Shown: one piece after another, positions 18,261 through 28,794 of the stretch
Position numbering within the stretch: the first letter of the stretch is position 1
How the letters are laid out: each line of letters opens with the position of its first letter
Source of the DNA: Anaerolineae bacterium
GTDB lineage: Bacteria; Chloroflexota; Anaerolineae; Aggregatilineales; JAFGMM01
Assembly: GCA_027494055.1 (NCBI GenBank)
Contig: JAOSJO010000025.1
Location: 329,262 to 393,261 of the forward strand
Length of the DNA: 64,000 nt
Direction of reading: 5' to 3'
Translations under genes and position numbers: made by a program
Notes under the pieces: model-generated
What the model was told of the DNA's origin: nothing
The model's input: only the letters and a program-made list of their open reading frames with translations
The model's database searches: none

Positions 18261-18395
18261 TGGCCGCCTAATCTTGCTGTGTCATCCGAAACACTCTATT
18301 CACGCACGCGCACGCCCAGGTGCACACCAATGAACTCAACAGCTACAACCACCTGCCACGCCCGCAGGTGTAGACGTAGGCGGCGGCGGGCCGAC

Positions 18396-21300
18396 TCACC
18401 GGGGCAGCTCAAACTGCGCGCGCTCCTCGTTCGTCAATTCGCGAACGGCGCAGCACTGCCGCGCGTCGTCGATCAAGTCCTGCGTCGTGGGCCAGACGCG
18501 CCACACCTTCGCGGTGCCATCCAGACCGCCGGTGAGGATCCGCGTCCCATCCGGCGACCATGCCACGCTGTAGACCACATTCATGTGATCAGAGAACGTG
18601 AGCAACCCCGCGCCTGTGCGGGCATCCCACACTTTCACCATAGCGTCCTGACCGGCGGTGACGATCCGCGCGCCATCCGGCGACCACGCCGCGCTCCATG
18701 CCTCGCCAGTGTGAGCCGCAAGTGCCAGAAGTTCCACCCCGGTCGTTGCGTCCCAGACCTTTGCCGTACCGTCGCTACTGGCTGTGACGACCCGCGTCCC
18801 GTCGGGGCTAAACGCCGCGCCCAACACCGGACTCGTGTGGCCGGCCAGGGTGAGCCATTCCGCCCCGGTCGCCGCATCCCATACTTTCGCGGCGCCGTCG
18901 TAGCTGGCGCTGACGATCCACGCCCCGTCGGGGCTGAAGGCAACGCTCAACACCGGGCTTGTGTGGCCGGCCAGGGTGAGCAACGCCGCGCCGGTCTCTG
19001 CATCCCACACCTTCACGGTGCTGTCCGCGCTGGCGGTGGCGATTTGCGTCCCATCCGGCGACCAGGCGGCTTCGACAGTGCCGCGCGCGTGACCGGCGAG
19101 CGTGAGCAGTTTCACATCCGCCGCCACGTCCCACACCGCCGTCTCGGCGCCAGTGGTGACGACGCGCGTCCCGTCCGGCGACCATGCGACGCCGGTCACC
19201 GCACCTGCCGGCGGACCAGCAAGGGTGAGCAATTCCGCGCCGGAGACAGCATCCCACACCTTCGCCGTGCCGTCGTCGCTGGCGGTGGCAATCCGTGCCG
19301 CATCGGGCGACCATTCCGCGTCAAGCACGCGGAAGATGTGGCCGGAAAGGGCCAGGAGTTCGGGGCTGACATCGGCATCCCACACTTTCGCGGTGCCGTC
19401 GCCGCCGACGGTCACGATGCGCGTGCCGTCGGGCGACCACGCCACGTCCCGCACGCCGCCCGCGTGCCCAGAGATGGTGAAGCGCACCGCGCCCGCCGCG
19501 ACGTCCCACACGACGGCGTTCGCACCCGCGGTGACGATGTACGCGCCGTCGGGCGACCAAGCGGCGCAATTCGCCCCGCCAGTTATGTCCTCGGCATAAG
19601 TCCGCACCTCCGCCCCGGTGTGCGCGTCCCACACGGTCGCCGTGCCGTCGCCGTTGGCGGTCACGATGCGCGCGCCGTCGGGCGACCACGCCACGCTGTG
19701 CACGGTCGGGCTGCGGCCCGTCAAACTCAGCACGATTGCACCTGTCTCAGCATCCCACACGCGCGCGTCGCCGCCACCGCCAACGGCGACGATATACGCG
19801 CCATCCGGGGACCAGGCCGCGCTTTGGACCCAGTCCCCGACGTCAGCGTAAAGGGTAAGCTGTTCGGTCCCGGTTGTCGCGTCCCATATCCTTGCTGTGC
19901 CGTCCAGGCTGGCCGTCACAATCCGCGTCCCGTCGGGCGACCATGCTGCGCCAAAGACCGCTCCTGCATGACCGGAGAGTGTGAGCGCCGCCTCCCCCGT
20001 GCGCACGTCCCACACGTTCACGGCGCCATCCCCTCCGTCGGTGACCAGGCGCGCGCCATCGGGCGACCACGCTGCAAAGTATCCCTGGCTGGGGAGCGCA
20101 ATCTCTTCCTCGCCCGTGTCTGCGTCCCATACGATGACCGTGCCGTCTTCGCTGGCGGTAACGACGTGCGTGCCGGTTGGGGACCACGCCACCTCGGTCA
20201 GCGAATCGCCGTGGCCCCAAAACACGCCGCGCAGCCCGGCTGTTCTGGACGGCGGAAGCCAGGGCGCGCTCCGCCTGCCAGGTGTAGGGGTAATTCTCCA
20301 GCGCCTCGAGCGCCAGCAGCGCCGCACGCTCCGGGTAGCGCCCTTGGAGTTCAAGCTGCGCCTGCGCCGCCAGCGCCAGCGACCTGGAGACACCGGCCTG
20401 ATATTCCGCGCCGAGCCTGGGCGGTTTGGGCCGTGACCGCCTGCGACCGCGCTTCGGCGGCGTGCGCGTCCGCGCGCTGGCGCGCGTCCACCGCCAGTGC
20501 AGCCAGCGCCAGGGCGAGAAATCACCGCCCGCCGCGAGCACGCCGACGAAGATGCGCAGCCGTCGCAATTCCTGCTGCCGCTGCGCTTCGCGTTCCTGCT
20601 GTTCGCGCTCCCGCAGCGCCCGGCTCGCCGCCAGGCACGCGCGCTCCTCCGCGTTGAGCGCCAGGCTGGTCGTCTCTACCCATGCCTCGAACCCGCCAGC
20701 CGCGCTCCCCCGCGCCAGGAAGCTGGCGTCGCGCCCTGCGCTCACCCACTCCCCCGTCGCCGCCGTCAGCCGCCGGTGCACCCGCACGTCCTCTCGGCTC
20801 GCCTCCAGCCATCCATGCGGTCGGTCCCATTCCCGCAACAGCGCCTCGTGCGCCACCTCCACCGTCGGCGCGCGCGTGGCTGGGTCGCGGTCGAACGTCA
20901 GCAGCCGCGCGCCGCCCGAAGGCATCGATGACCACCTCCATCACCGCGCATCCCCCCGCCGCTGAGAGAATTTCCGCCTGCCGGGCGCGCCGCCGCGTCT
21001 CCTCAGTCCCCTCCCCTAGTGTCAGGAGCCGCAGAAACAATTGTCGCGCCGCCTCCTGTCCTGCCGCCTCCAGGCCAGCGTAGAGCGCTTCGGCGCGTCG
21101 CGCCAGCGCGCCGCGCACCCCGCCAAGCGCGCGGTATGCCGCCAGCGTCAGTGTCCCCCCCTGGCGGTGCTCGAACAGATCGGTGAGTGCGTACTGGAGC
21201 AACGGCAGCGCGCCTGGCTGAGTGCTCACATCGTCGAGGATGGCCGTCGTCAGCCCTGGCTCAAGTGCTACGCCGGCCCGGCGCGCCGTGCCCGGCAATG

Positions 21301-22900
21301 GCCCGCTCCAGTTCCTCCGGCGAGAGCGGCAGCACAACCTCGGTCCGCTGGCGCACCAGCTCGCCCAGATCGGGATAGAGCAGCGGGCGATCGTAAAAAG
21401 TCCGCCCGCAGCGTCACGACCACGCGCAGCCGACCTCGCGGCTCGGTGGCGGCGAGGTACAGGCTCTCCACGAAATGGCGACGCTCGGCCTCATCCGCGA
21501 CGAGTGTGAAGATTTCCTCGAACTGGTCCACGATCAGGAACAATTCGGTGGCGTCATCAAGGGGCAACGCGCGCTTGACCGCCCGGAGCAAGCCGCGCTC
21601 GTCCTGCCTTAGCTGTTCCAGCAGGCTCGCCGGGGGGTTAACCGCGACACGCAGGAGCGCCGCCTCCAGTTCCTCGAGCGGATGCACGCCCGGCAGCATC
21701 GCCACGACAAACCACCGTTCTGACCCCGGCAGCGCCCCTTGCCGCAGCGCCGGAATCAGCCCTGCCCCGCACTGCGCTTGACTTGCCGCTGCCGCTCGGA
21801 CCGACCACCGCCAGGAAGCGCGTCACGTCCCCCTCCTCGCCCAGCCGCGCGATGAGCTGGCGCACCAGCGCCTCGCGCCCAAAGAAGTCGTCGGCGTCGG
21901 CTTCGGTGAACGCGCGCAGTCCTTTGTAGGGGTTGGCCGGCTCCGGCGGGGCCGCCATGACGACGATGGGCGCCAGGTCGGGCGTGGTTGCGGCATCGCC
22001 AAACACGGGCGCCGCCGGTTGCCCGGCCAGCGTCGCGTGGAACGCTGCCGCCAGCGCCGGCGCGTCAGGGTAGCGGTCGGCTGGGGCCTTTGCCGTCGCC
22101 TTCTGGAGCACCCGATCCAGCGCCACGGGCAGGTCGGGGCGCACCATCGCCAGGGACGGCAACGGCTCATTCAGGTGCTTGACGATTAGCGTCGTCGGCG
22201 TCACGTCAGGAAAGGGGTGCTGACCGGTGAGCAGTTCGTACAGCACGATGCCCAGGCTGTAGAGGTCGGTCTGCGGCGTCACAGCCTCGCCTTTGAGCTG
22301 CTCCGGCGAAAGATACGCTGGCGACCCGACCACACCTTCCGTGCGCGTCACGTCTGCGCTCAACGTCTTGGCGATGCCAAAGTCGGCCAGATAAGCGTTG
22401 TCGTCTTCGTCCAGCAGGAGATTGTCAGGCTTGATGTCGCGGTGGATCACGCCCGCCCGATGCGCCGCGCTCAGCGCCGCCGCCACCTGGTCGAGCAGCC
22501 GCGCCGCAGCGTCCGGCGACCATGGCCCGCGCGCGAGCGCCGCGCGCGCGCTGCCGCCGCGCAGATACCGCATCACCAGGTATGCGCCGCCCGGCTCGCG
22601 CCAGTAATCGTAAAGGGGGACGATGTACGGGTGTTCCAATCGCGCCACGAGTTGCGCTTCGGCCTCAAAGCGCCGGATGAAATCGGGGTGGTCGGCGTAT
22701 TGAGGCAGAATGATCTTGATCGCCACTTCGCGCCCAAGGGTGGGCTGCCAGGCGCGGTAGACTGCACCAAATCCACCCTTGCCGATCAATGCGCGCAGTT
22801 CGTAGCCTTTGATGATCTTGTCGGCAGGATTATCCACCTGTCCCTCCTGGGCGAGGTGCGGCTTCGGATCGGAGGCCATGCATGGCGATGAGTGAAGCAA
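18396..22900 (-). CDS. Serine/threonine kinase-STAND-WD40 protein (several frameshifts)
   Basis: One gene of about 1,500 codons. An N-terminal Hanks-type kinase has GKGGFG, AIKI, HRDIKPDNLLL, DFG and SPEQ. It is followed by a STAND-type ATPase with NPYKGLRAFTEADADDFFGR, the Walker A GPSGSGKSS, the Walker B FLIVDQFEE and the VAHEALLREW segment. At the C-terminus are 14 WD40 repeats (WSPDG units ending VWD) and a tail LIDDARQCCAVRELTNEER. This layout is known in multicellular-type bacteria such as cyanobacteria and Chloroflexota, where it likely works as a sensor and scaffold. Frames change near 21780, 21400, 20922, 20515, 20400 and 20240; at least three are one extra base in a short G or T run, so error is likelier than decay. 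Start 22900, or 22879 (MASDPK). Confidence 0.85.
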
Positions 22901-22980
22901 TGCACAAACATGGTACTCAAGAGGCGCCGGCTGGACAAGTGCGCGAACCGGCTGGCTGCTCAGCGGCTAGCGGCTTGAGA

Positions 22981-23498
22981 GCATAACAAAGTCCGGGGAG
23001 AGGGGGAGGCAATGAGTAGAACCGGGCGACGCGAAGAGAACGGGGCAGCGTCTGAGAAACAAGTGCACGAGGAGTTGGAGCAAGCACGGCGACGCGCGAA
23101 GATCCTTTCTGGACGCCGGCTATGTGCCCGCGGTGCGGATGACGCTGCGCGACCTTTTCTGGTTTGGGAAAGTCGAACTGGCGCTCGACCGCCTCGACCG
23201 GCAGCGTGGACACCCGGCGCACCCCAACGCCCGTGACGCCATTACCGACCTGATGCGCTACGTCCGCACGGACCAAGGCGGCATCCGCTGTGCCGAACTC
23301 TGTGCGCAAGGCTTTCATGTCGGCTCTGGACTGGTGGAGAAGGCGGCCGATCTCACCAGCAACCGACATTGCGAGCTGCGCGGCATGACTTGGTACCGGG
23401 ATTCCGCTGACGCCGTCTTCAACCTCCGTGCCCTATACGCTTCAGCGACCCGCAGCGCTGAGCGGATTCCTGGAACTAACCCCCGGACTTTGTCATGC
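22981..23498. mobile_element. IS remnant with 18-bp terminal inverted repeats
   Basis: GCATAACAAAGTCCGGGG at 22981-22998 matches the inverse of CCCCGGACTTTGTCATGC at 23481-23498 with one mismatch. The 518-base interval holds only the 3' end of a transposase, so it is an internal deletion derivative of a longer element. Confidence 0.65.
23040..23460 (+). pseudogene. Transposase C-terminal fragment (ISKra4-like)
   Basis: Reading through one frame change near 23105, the fragment includes LFWFGKVELALDRLDRQ, then GSGLVEKAADLTSNRHCELR and GMTWYRDSADAVFNLRALYA. The final block resembles the end of ISKra4-type transposases (GSG..E, then GMxW and LRALY). The catalytic N-terminal part is absent. It lies inside the inverted repeats described above, in the sense direction, and cannot be active. 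Confidence 0.55.
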
Positions 23499-23556
23499 TA
23501 TCCCCGTGGCGCGCCAGGGGCATTTGACGCGCCATCAAGCCGCGTAAGGGTGCGGA

Positions 23557-24452
23557 TTAGCCGTACCGCAGTCGCCCGCGCTGCCGGCGTTCGACGGCCT
23601 GACTGGGCTGGGCGTAGTCCAGCGTCGTGTCGGGGCGCTTGTGGTCGGCGTCGGCCTGGACGTCGGCGAGCGTGTGCCCGGTCGCCAGCGCTTCGGTGGT
23701 GAACGTGCGGCGCGCGTCGTGCGGCGAGAAGGGATCGCCGGTGCGCTTGATCGTTTCCTGGATGACGTGGAACACGCCATCGGTCGTGATCGGTGCGTCG
23801 TCGCCGATCACGTCGCCGGCAAACATGCGCGGAAAGACGTACTGTCGATCCTTGCCCGCCAGGCTGCGCCAGGCGCGCAGCGCCGCCGGCGTGAAGTCGC
23901 CGTAGCTAGGGACGTGGCGAGATTTGTCGCCCTTGCCGTGTCGCACGCGGATGATGCTCTGTTCCAGATCCACATCGTCCCATGTCAGCGCCGCCAGCTC
24001 GGCCTGCCGCAGCCCGCAACAGAACATCACCCCCAATAGGGCGCGATTGCGCGCACCGAGCAGGGAAGAGCCATCCCAGGCGCGCAGCGCGCGCCCCTTG
24101 CGCTCGTCGTCGCGCCTCGCGCGCGGCTTCAGAAAGCTCAGGCTTTTCAGCGCGGCCTCGCGCGCCGGGTTGGTGTAGTCGATGACCGCCGCCATCTGCG
24201 CGAGCTTCCGCAGGGCGGCCAGCCGGCGGCGCAGCGTCGTTGCGAAGCGCCCGCCGTGCTCAGGCGGTCCAGGTAGGCCGACGCCGTGCGGTGGGTAGGG
24301 AAGGCGGGGTCCTCGCCAAACTCGTCGCACCAGTCGTGCCAGTCGTTCAGGTCCGAGGCGTAAGCGCGCGCGGACCGGGGCGAGGCGACGGCGTGCGTCA
24401 CGGCCTCGACGAGGGCGTCGAAGTCGGTGCGGGTCGCAAGCGCCTTGTCCAT
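23557..24452 (-). CDS. Tyrosine recombinase/integrase (one frameshift)
   Basis: About 297 residues, normal for XerC/D-like enzymes. The N-terminal SAM-like domain (MDKALATRTDFDALVEAVTH, SPRSARAYASDLNDW) is joined after a break near 24250 to the catalytic domain. Catalytic residues are all visible: Arg in CCGLRQAELAAL, Lys in GKGDKSRHV, the SPHDARRTF box, His in DADHKRPDTT and Tyr in LDYAQ. It is followed at once by the IS1182 gene on its 5' side. Apart from the frameshift it looks functional; its target is unknown. Confidence 0.8.
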
Positions 24453-24479
24453 ACTCCCCAATACAGTACTAACGAAAAG

Positions 24480-26008
24480 GGCGCAGCTTGTTGAAAAAAG
24501 TCGGGCTGCAATACGTCCGCTGCATAGTCGCTCCTCCCGACGAAGAAACAACCAAGAAGAAGCGGCTGGAGCGCCTCCGCGCCCGCCGGATCATGGCGCT
24601 TGGGCCAGCGCTTGGCTTTGAGAAGCCGCTTGATATTCTGTCCGGCGGCGGTCATCAACCCTTCAACGTTCACCTTGAAAAGGCCGCGCAGCCGAAACCG
24701 TCTCAAGCGGTGCCACTGCTTGGCCTCACCGAAGAGCGGCTCGACCCACACTTGCCGTTTGCGCTGCGCCTTCCGGTAGGCTTCGGTGGCCTGATACGCC
24801 TGCGCGCGCTCCACATAGTCCTCGAAGATCGACCGCGACACACTCCGCACGTACTTGCCGGTCCGGCACTGCGCCTGGACCGGGCAGGCGTCGCAGGTGC
24901 GCTTTCGGGCGCGGTAGACGTGAACCTGCGTGCTGGTGACGGTGTACTTGAAGGGCAGCGGGTGTCCCTGAGGGCAAATGGTAGCGGTTGTTCGCGGCGT
25001 CGTAGTGGAAACGCGATCGGGGGAAAAGCTGGCCTTCTGCTCGTGCGCCTGGTCGTGGGGTGGCATGAACGCGCGCACCCCATCCTGCTCCAGCCCGGCG
25101 ATGTTGTAGTGCGTGCCGTACTTGGCGTCGCCGACCGCGATTTTCGGGCGCAGGCACCAGCGGGAAGCGCACCCAGCGGGCCAGGTCCAGCATGGGGGTG
25201 TTGTCCATCACCGACGCCGGGGTCACCAACGCTGCCAGGAAGATGCGCTTTGCCCTCATCCACGACATAGTGGGCGTGATAGCCCAGGCGGGCGTAGCCG
25301 ATGTAGCCGGGTTTCATCGGGGTGGCGTCCGGGTCGGGTGGTGCTGACCCGCACATCGGTGATCCGGCGGTAGGACATGGTCTGGGTCTGCTCGGGGATA
25401 CGCGCGCCGCTGTACTTCGACGAGGCTCCAGGAAGGCGCGGGGGACGCCTCGGTGGCAACCTCGGTCCCGACGTCTTCCGTGGTCGCGGGCGCGGCTTCC
25501 CCGACCTGGGCGGCCAGATGCACCTGGATGCGGGGCGCAAGGCTGTCCATGCTCGCGTTGCCCCGCACCTGCGTGCCGTCGAAGTACAGCTCCTTGCCCC
25601 AGACCAGGCCAGCTTCAATGCAAAGCGCCACAATGTGCTCGAAGAACTGTTGGAAGACCTCCAGGCCATACCGGTCACGGATTTTGCTCAGGCTGCTGTG
25701 ATCCGGGACAGCCTCATCGAGGTCATAGCCAATGAACCATCGGCAATCGAGCCGCATGGCCACCATCGCCATCAACTGACGCTCTGACCTGATCCCCTCG
25801 AAAAACATGATCAGTTGCAACCTGAAGAAAACGACAGGGTCAATTGACGGGCGCCCCATCGAAGCGGAGTAGCAGCCGTTCACCAGGTCTCGCACAAAGC
25901 TCAGGTCAAGCTTGGCCTCGACCTGGCGGTGTAGTTGTCGTGCGGCACCAGGTCGTCGAGGGCGACGGCGAGGCGGCGCTTGAAATGCTTGGGTTTGTGG
26001 CTTAACAT
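24480..26008 (-). pseudogene. IS1182-family transposase, multiply frameshifted
   Basis: A DDE transposase. The N-terminus MLSHKPKHFKRRLAVALDDL is followed after a break near 25935 by EAKLDLSFVRDLVNGCYS, GRPSIDPVVFFRLQLIMFFE and DHSSLSKIRDR. The first catalytic Asp is in ELYFDGTQV. Later frames give the PMKPGYIGYARLGYHAHYVV segment, the Cys motif KRTCDACPVQAQCR and the catalytic Glu in VEPLFGEAKQWHRLRRFR. At least four frame changes occur (about 25935, 25440, 25300, 25080). Clear terminal repeats were not found, so the element ends are approximate. It is wedged between two recombinase genes. Confidence 0.75.
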
Positions 26009-26060
26009 GAGGGCACTCCAAGAGCGGGAAGGCACGTCGCACAGACTATACCGCATCCGG

Positions 26061-26089
26061 TTGACACGCGGGATAAGTACACGTAATAT
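26061..26089 (+). promoter_or_regulatory. Strong sigma70 promoter of recombinase gene
   Basis: TTGACA, a 17-base spacer and TAATAT, about 100 bases upstream of the recombinase ATG. Confidence 0.8.
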
Positions 26090-26189
26090 GAGTTAAGGAT
26101 AATAAGACTTATCCCGTCAGTTTCTCCCCCAAAGGCCCCGCTTTGGGGCGCGGACGGGGGGATAAGGCCGCCAAAACTGGTCGGATAAG
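26069..26189 (+). promoter_or_regulatory. Array of GGATAAG motifs around recombinase promoter
   Basis: CGGGATAAGT (26069-26078) is exactly inverted at 26107-26116, and GGATAAG recurs at 26160-26166 and 26183-26189, the last touching the start codon. The array could be operator copies or recombinase-binding arms. Confidence 0.5.
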
Positions 26190-27123
26190 ATGAGAAACCG
26201 CGCCAACAACCCATCGCAAGCCCCGCCGGTCACGGCCGCCGAGGCCCAACGCGCCGCCGCGTTCTGGGACTGGCTGCGCGCGCGGCGACGGGCGCGGACG
26301 ATATCCGCCTACCAGGCCGACTGGGGCCAGTTCGCCGCCTGGTACCCACGCGACCAACGCCGAGCCCTTCGACCTGGCACGCCTGACCGCCCTCGACCTG
26401 AACGACTACCGCGCGTGGGCGCTGGCCGAGCCACTGGCGCCCAGCACCATCAACCGGCGGCTGGGGTTCGTCAAGCACTACGCGGCGTGGGGGTTGGAGC
26501 GGGGACACGTGGCGCCCGCGGTGCTGCAAGCGATCAAGGACGTGACCCTGGCCAAGCAGCAGCAGCTCGCCCCGCGCGCGCTGTCCCAAGCGGAAGTGCG
26601 GCGGTTGCTCAAAGAAGTCGAGCTGCGCGCGGAGGCGCGCGACCAGGCCATCCTCTACACCTTGCTCTTCACCGGCGTGCGCGTGGGCGAGCTGGTCCAT
26701 CTCCAGGTGGCGGATGTGACCCTCGCGGCGCGCAAGGGGACACTGCTCATCCGGGGGAGCACGCCAAGGGCGGCAAGCAGCGCCGGGTGCCGGTGCCGCT
26801 TGAGGCGCGGCGGCGGTTGGCACAGTATCTGGAGGTGCACCCGACCGGGGAGGGAGCGCTGTTCGTGGGCCAACGTGGCCCGCTGGGGGAGGACGCGGTG
26901 GCGCGCGTGGTGAAGAAGTACGCCGCGTGGGCGCAGCTGGGAGGCGGTGACGCCGCACGTGCTGCGCCACACCTTCGCGTATGCCTACCTGGCAAAGACA
27001 GGCAACGACCTGGTGGGGTTGGCCGACATCCTGGGGCATGACAACCTGGCTACCACGCAGATCTACACGCAGAAGCCATTGGGCGCGCTTCAGGAGGAGA
27101 TCGAGAAGGTCAGCTTCTTCTGA
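26190..27123 (+). CDS. Tyrosine recombinase, XerC/D-like (three frameshifts)
   Basis: About 310 residues. The N-terminal core-binding domain (AEAQRAAAFWDWLRARRRAR, TISAYQADWGQFAAWY) continues after a break near 26350 with STINRRLGFVKHYAAWGLER and LSQAEVRRLLKEV. Catalytic Arg lies in FTGVRVGELVHL; after a break near 26750 Lys lies in HAKGGKQRRVPVP, and after another near 26940 come HVLRHTFAYAYL, DILGHDNLATT and the Tyr in QIYTQ. All six catalytic positions are present. It has its own strong promoter and the GGATAAG array upstream, and no obvious cargo downstream. Confidence 0.78.
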
Positions 27124-27744
27124 CGGCAACACTTGGGGCGGGCGCTCGCTGCAACGGGCGCCTGCCCCCTTGCGCGCTGAAAATGGAACGGTATGCAATT
27201 GTACTGGGCGGAAGTGAACGACACGGGGTGCAACTGAGGAAAGGGCAACTATTCACGTCCCCGTGCGGCAAGACCGTCCCCCAACGGTCAAAAAGGTCCG
27301 CACGCCCTCCTGTTGGCGCGTTCCCGACTGGGCCGAACGCGATGCTACTCCTCCGGCGAGAGATTCTGGTGCCCAGTATGATTTTCGGATCCCAAAAGCG
27401 AAATGCATTAGCCTCGACGCTAAAGAGTGTGTTCTGCACTTTTGGGCCCGACCTAAGTGTGTTTCACTTTTAGGCCGGGGAGCTAAAGGGGGGTAATAAA
27501 CAAAGAGCACCCCCCCGATCAAAAGGTAAAATCGCTCTCCCGGGTAGCGGCGAACGATGCGTCCATGATCATGTGTGTGTTCTGTATGAGACTCACCAGA
27601 GGCGGTGAGCCTTCTTCGCTTGATGTGAGACGTGTTTGGCCGGAGCAATAGAGCGAAGCCAGTGGCGTATCCTCATCGTCAACGCGCAGGCGCACGAACG
27701 GAAACAGACCCCTCTCACCCGTGCCGGTTGGCACAGGATGACGT
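27124..27744. other. Intergenic region with short repeated motifs, no gene
   Basis: No convincing coding frame. CACTTTT-centred motifs recur: AGTGTGTTCTGCACTTTTGG at 27426-27445 and AAGTGTGTTTCACTTTTAGG at 27455-27474 in direct order, and an inverted core CCCAAAAGCG at 27391-27400. The rest shows no structure I can name. Confidence 0.4.
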
Positions 27745-27772
27745 TTGACAAAATACACCTACTGACTACAAT
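27745..27772 (+). promoter_or_regulatory. Promoter of IclR-family regulator
   Basis: TTGACA, a 16-base spacer and TACAAT, ending 11 bases before the palindrome at 27783. Confidence 0.7.
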
Positions 27773-27782
27773 TGTAATGAAG

Positions 27783-27797
27783 TTTCATTTATTGAAA
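27783..27797. promoter_or_regulatory. Operator-like palindrome before iclR-type gene
   Basis: TTTCA and TGAAA flank a five-base centre, just downstream of the -10 box. A near copy (TTTCAAATTTTGAAC) lies downstream of the aldehyde dehydrogenase promoter at 28702. Confidence 0.6.
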
Positions 27798-27831
27798 TAG
27801 CAAACGTGTCTTGAAAACAAGAGGGGCTTTC

Positions 27832-28614
27832 GTGCCTGGATCCGACAGAAAAGCCGTCACAAGTTCCACAACGTTCAAGGCATTGCGTGTCCTTGAGGCA
27901 GTTGCGGCGTCACCTCAGCCTATGGGTCTTTCAGATGTTGCGGAAGCCGTAGGCTTCGACAAGAGCACCACCTATCGGATGCTCAACACGCTCGCTGAAG
28001 CCGGGTATATCGTCCGTGATGACCTCGCCAAACGGTACAGCCTCAGTTACAAGGTTGTCTACCTGAGCCGCAATCTCCTTGCTGAAAACGAGGTCATGCG
28101 GCTGTCGCACCAGATGCTTGAGCGGATCACCGCGGAGACGGGCGAGACGACCCATCTCTGCGTGCTGGATGGCCAGCAGACGGTGCTCATCCAGAAGGTG
28201 AAGGGTACGCAGCTCGTCGCCGTCGACTTCCAGATCGGGGACCGGTCGCCGCTGCATTGTACGTCAATCGGGAAAGCGCTGCTGGCATTTCAGGATGTGC
28301 GCTTCATCGAAGAAGTGATTGCGGCCGGCCTGCCCAAAATGGCGAGCAATACGCTCACAGACCCGGAGGCGTTCCGAAAGGAACTGCACCTCGTGCGCGC
28401 GCAGGGATATGCCATCGACGATCACGAGTTCTCCGACAGTATGCGCTGCATCGCCGCCCCCATCTTCGAGCCGGATGGTCACGTGGGCATGGGCATCAGC
28501 CTGTCGGGGCCTGATACGCGGTATACGCTTCAGAGACTGGAAGAGTTGAGAGGTCCGCTCTTGCGCGCAGCGTGGGACCTCTCCGAGCGGTTGGGCGGCG
28601 CGCCCTGGAAGTAA
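27832..28614 (+). CDS. IclR-family transcriptional regulator
   Basis: A 260-residue regulator. The N-terminal winged helix-turn-helix (TTFKALRVLEAVAASPQPMG, VAEAVGFDKSTTYRMLNTLA) is joined to the IclR effector-binding domain (THLCVLDGQQTVLIQKVKG, PLHCTSIGKALLAF, GYAIDDHEFSDSMRCIAAPI). GTG 27832 has a GAGGGG ribosome site five bases upstream; a TTG at 27811 is the longer alternative. It is divergent in function but co-oriented with the aldehyde dehydrogenase-ABC operon. The palindromes in front of both units suggest that it represses itself and that operon, released by a small effector, perhaps the imported sugar or its aldehyde product. Confidence 0.9.
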   Translation: MPGSDRKAVTSSTTFKALRVLEAVAASPQPMGLSDVAEAVGFDKSTTYRMLNTLAEAGYIVRDDLAKRYSLSYKVVYLSRNLLAENEVMRLSHQMLERITAETGETTHLCVLDGQQTVLIQKVKGTQLVAVDFQIGDRSPLHCTSIGKALLAFQDVRFIEEVIAAGLPKMASNTLTDPEAFRKELHLVRAQGYAIDDHEFSDSMRCIAAPIFEPDGHVGMGISLSGPDTRYTLQRLEELRGPLLRAAWDLSERLGGAPWK

Positions 28615-28653
28615 GCCGGATGCGTATCGTCAGCGTTATATTCTCAGTATGAG

Positions 28654-28682
28654 TTGACAGGTGCTGTGTTTTCCACTATAAT
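28654..28682 (+). promoter_or_regulatory. Consensus sigma70 promoter of aldehyde dehydrogenase-ABC operon
   Basis: TTGACA, a 17-base spacer and TATAAT: a full consensus match. Confidence 0.88.
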
Positions 28683-28701
28683 TCCAATAGTTGATACGTA
28701 A

Positions 28702-28716
28702 TTTCAAATTTTGAAC
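28702..28716. promoter_or_regulatory. Operator-like palindrome of aldehyde dehydrogenase operon
   Basis: TTTCAAATTTTGAAC lies 19 bases after the -10 box, so a bound protein would block elongation or early initiation. It matches the palindrome in front of the regulator gene. Confidence 0.6.
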
Positions 28717-28794
28717 ACCCCCATCGGCATCCGCACCATCCGTGCCTGGACGACCAGGATATGATTGACCCTCATAAGATGGGAGAGCGGGTAC

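Larger units (their letters stand above)
17543..18287. repeat. Diverged long direct repeat, copy 2
   Basis: Partner of 13796-14570, including gene body, leader hairpin and promoter. Similarity begins at the TTGCGCCGG junction with the integrase fragment and fades after about 18287. Confidence 0.7.

Noticed and set aside
18249..20657. An 802-codon plus-strand open frame with repeats
   Set aside because: The repeats are the reverse complement of the WD40 units; no independent family or start signal.
23557..27123. The two recombinases and the IS1182 gene as one composite transposon
   Set aside because: No matching outer repeats were found, the genes are on different strands, and each has its own start region.
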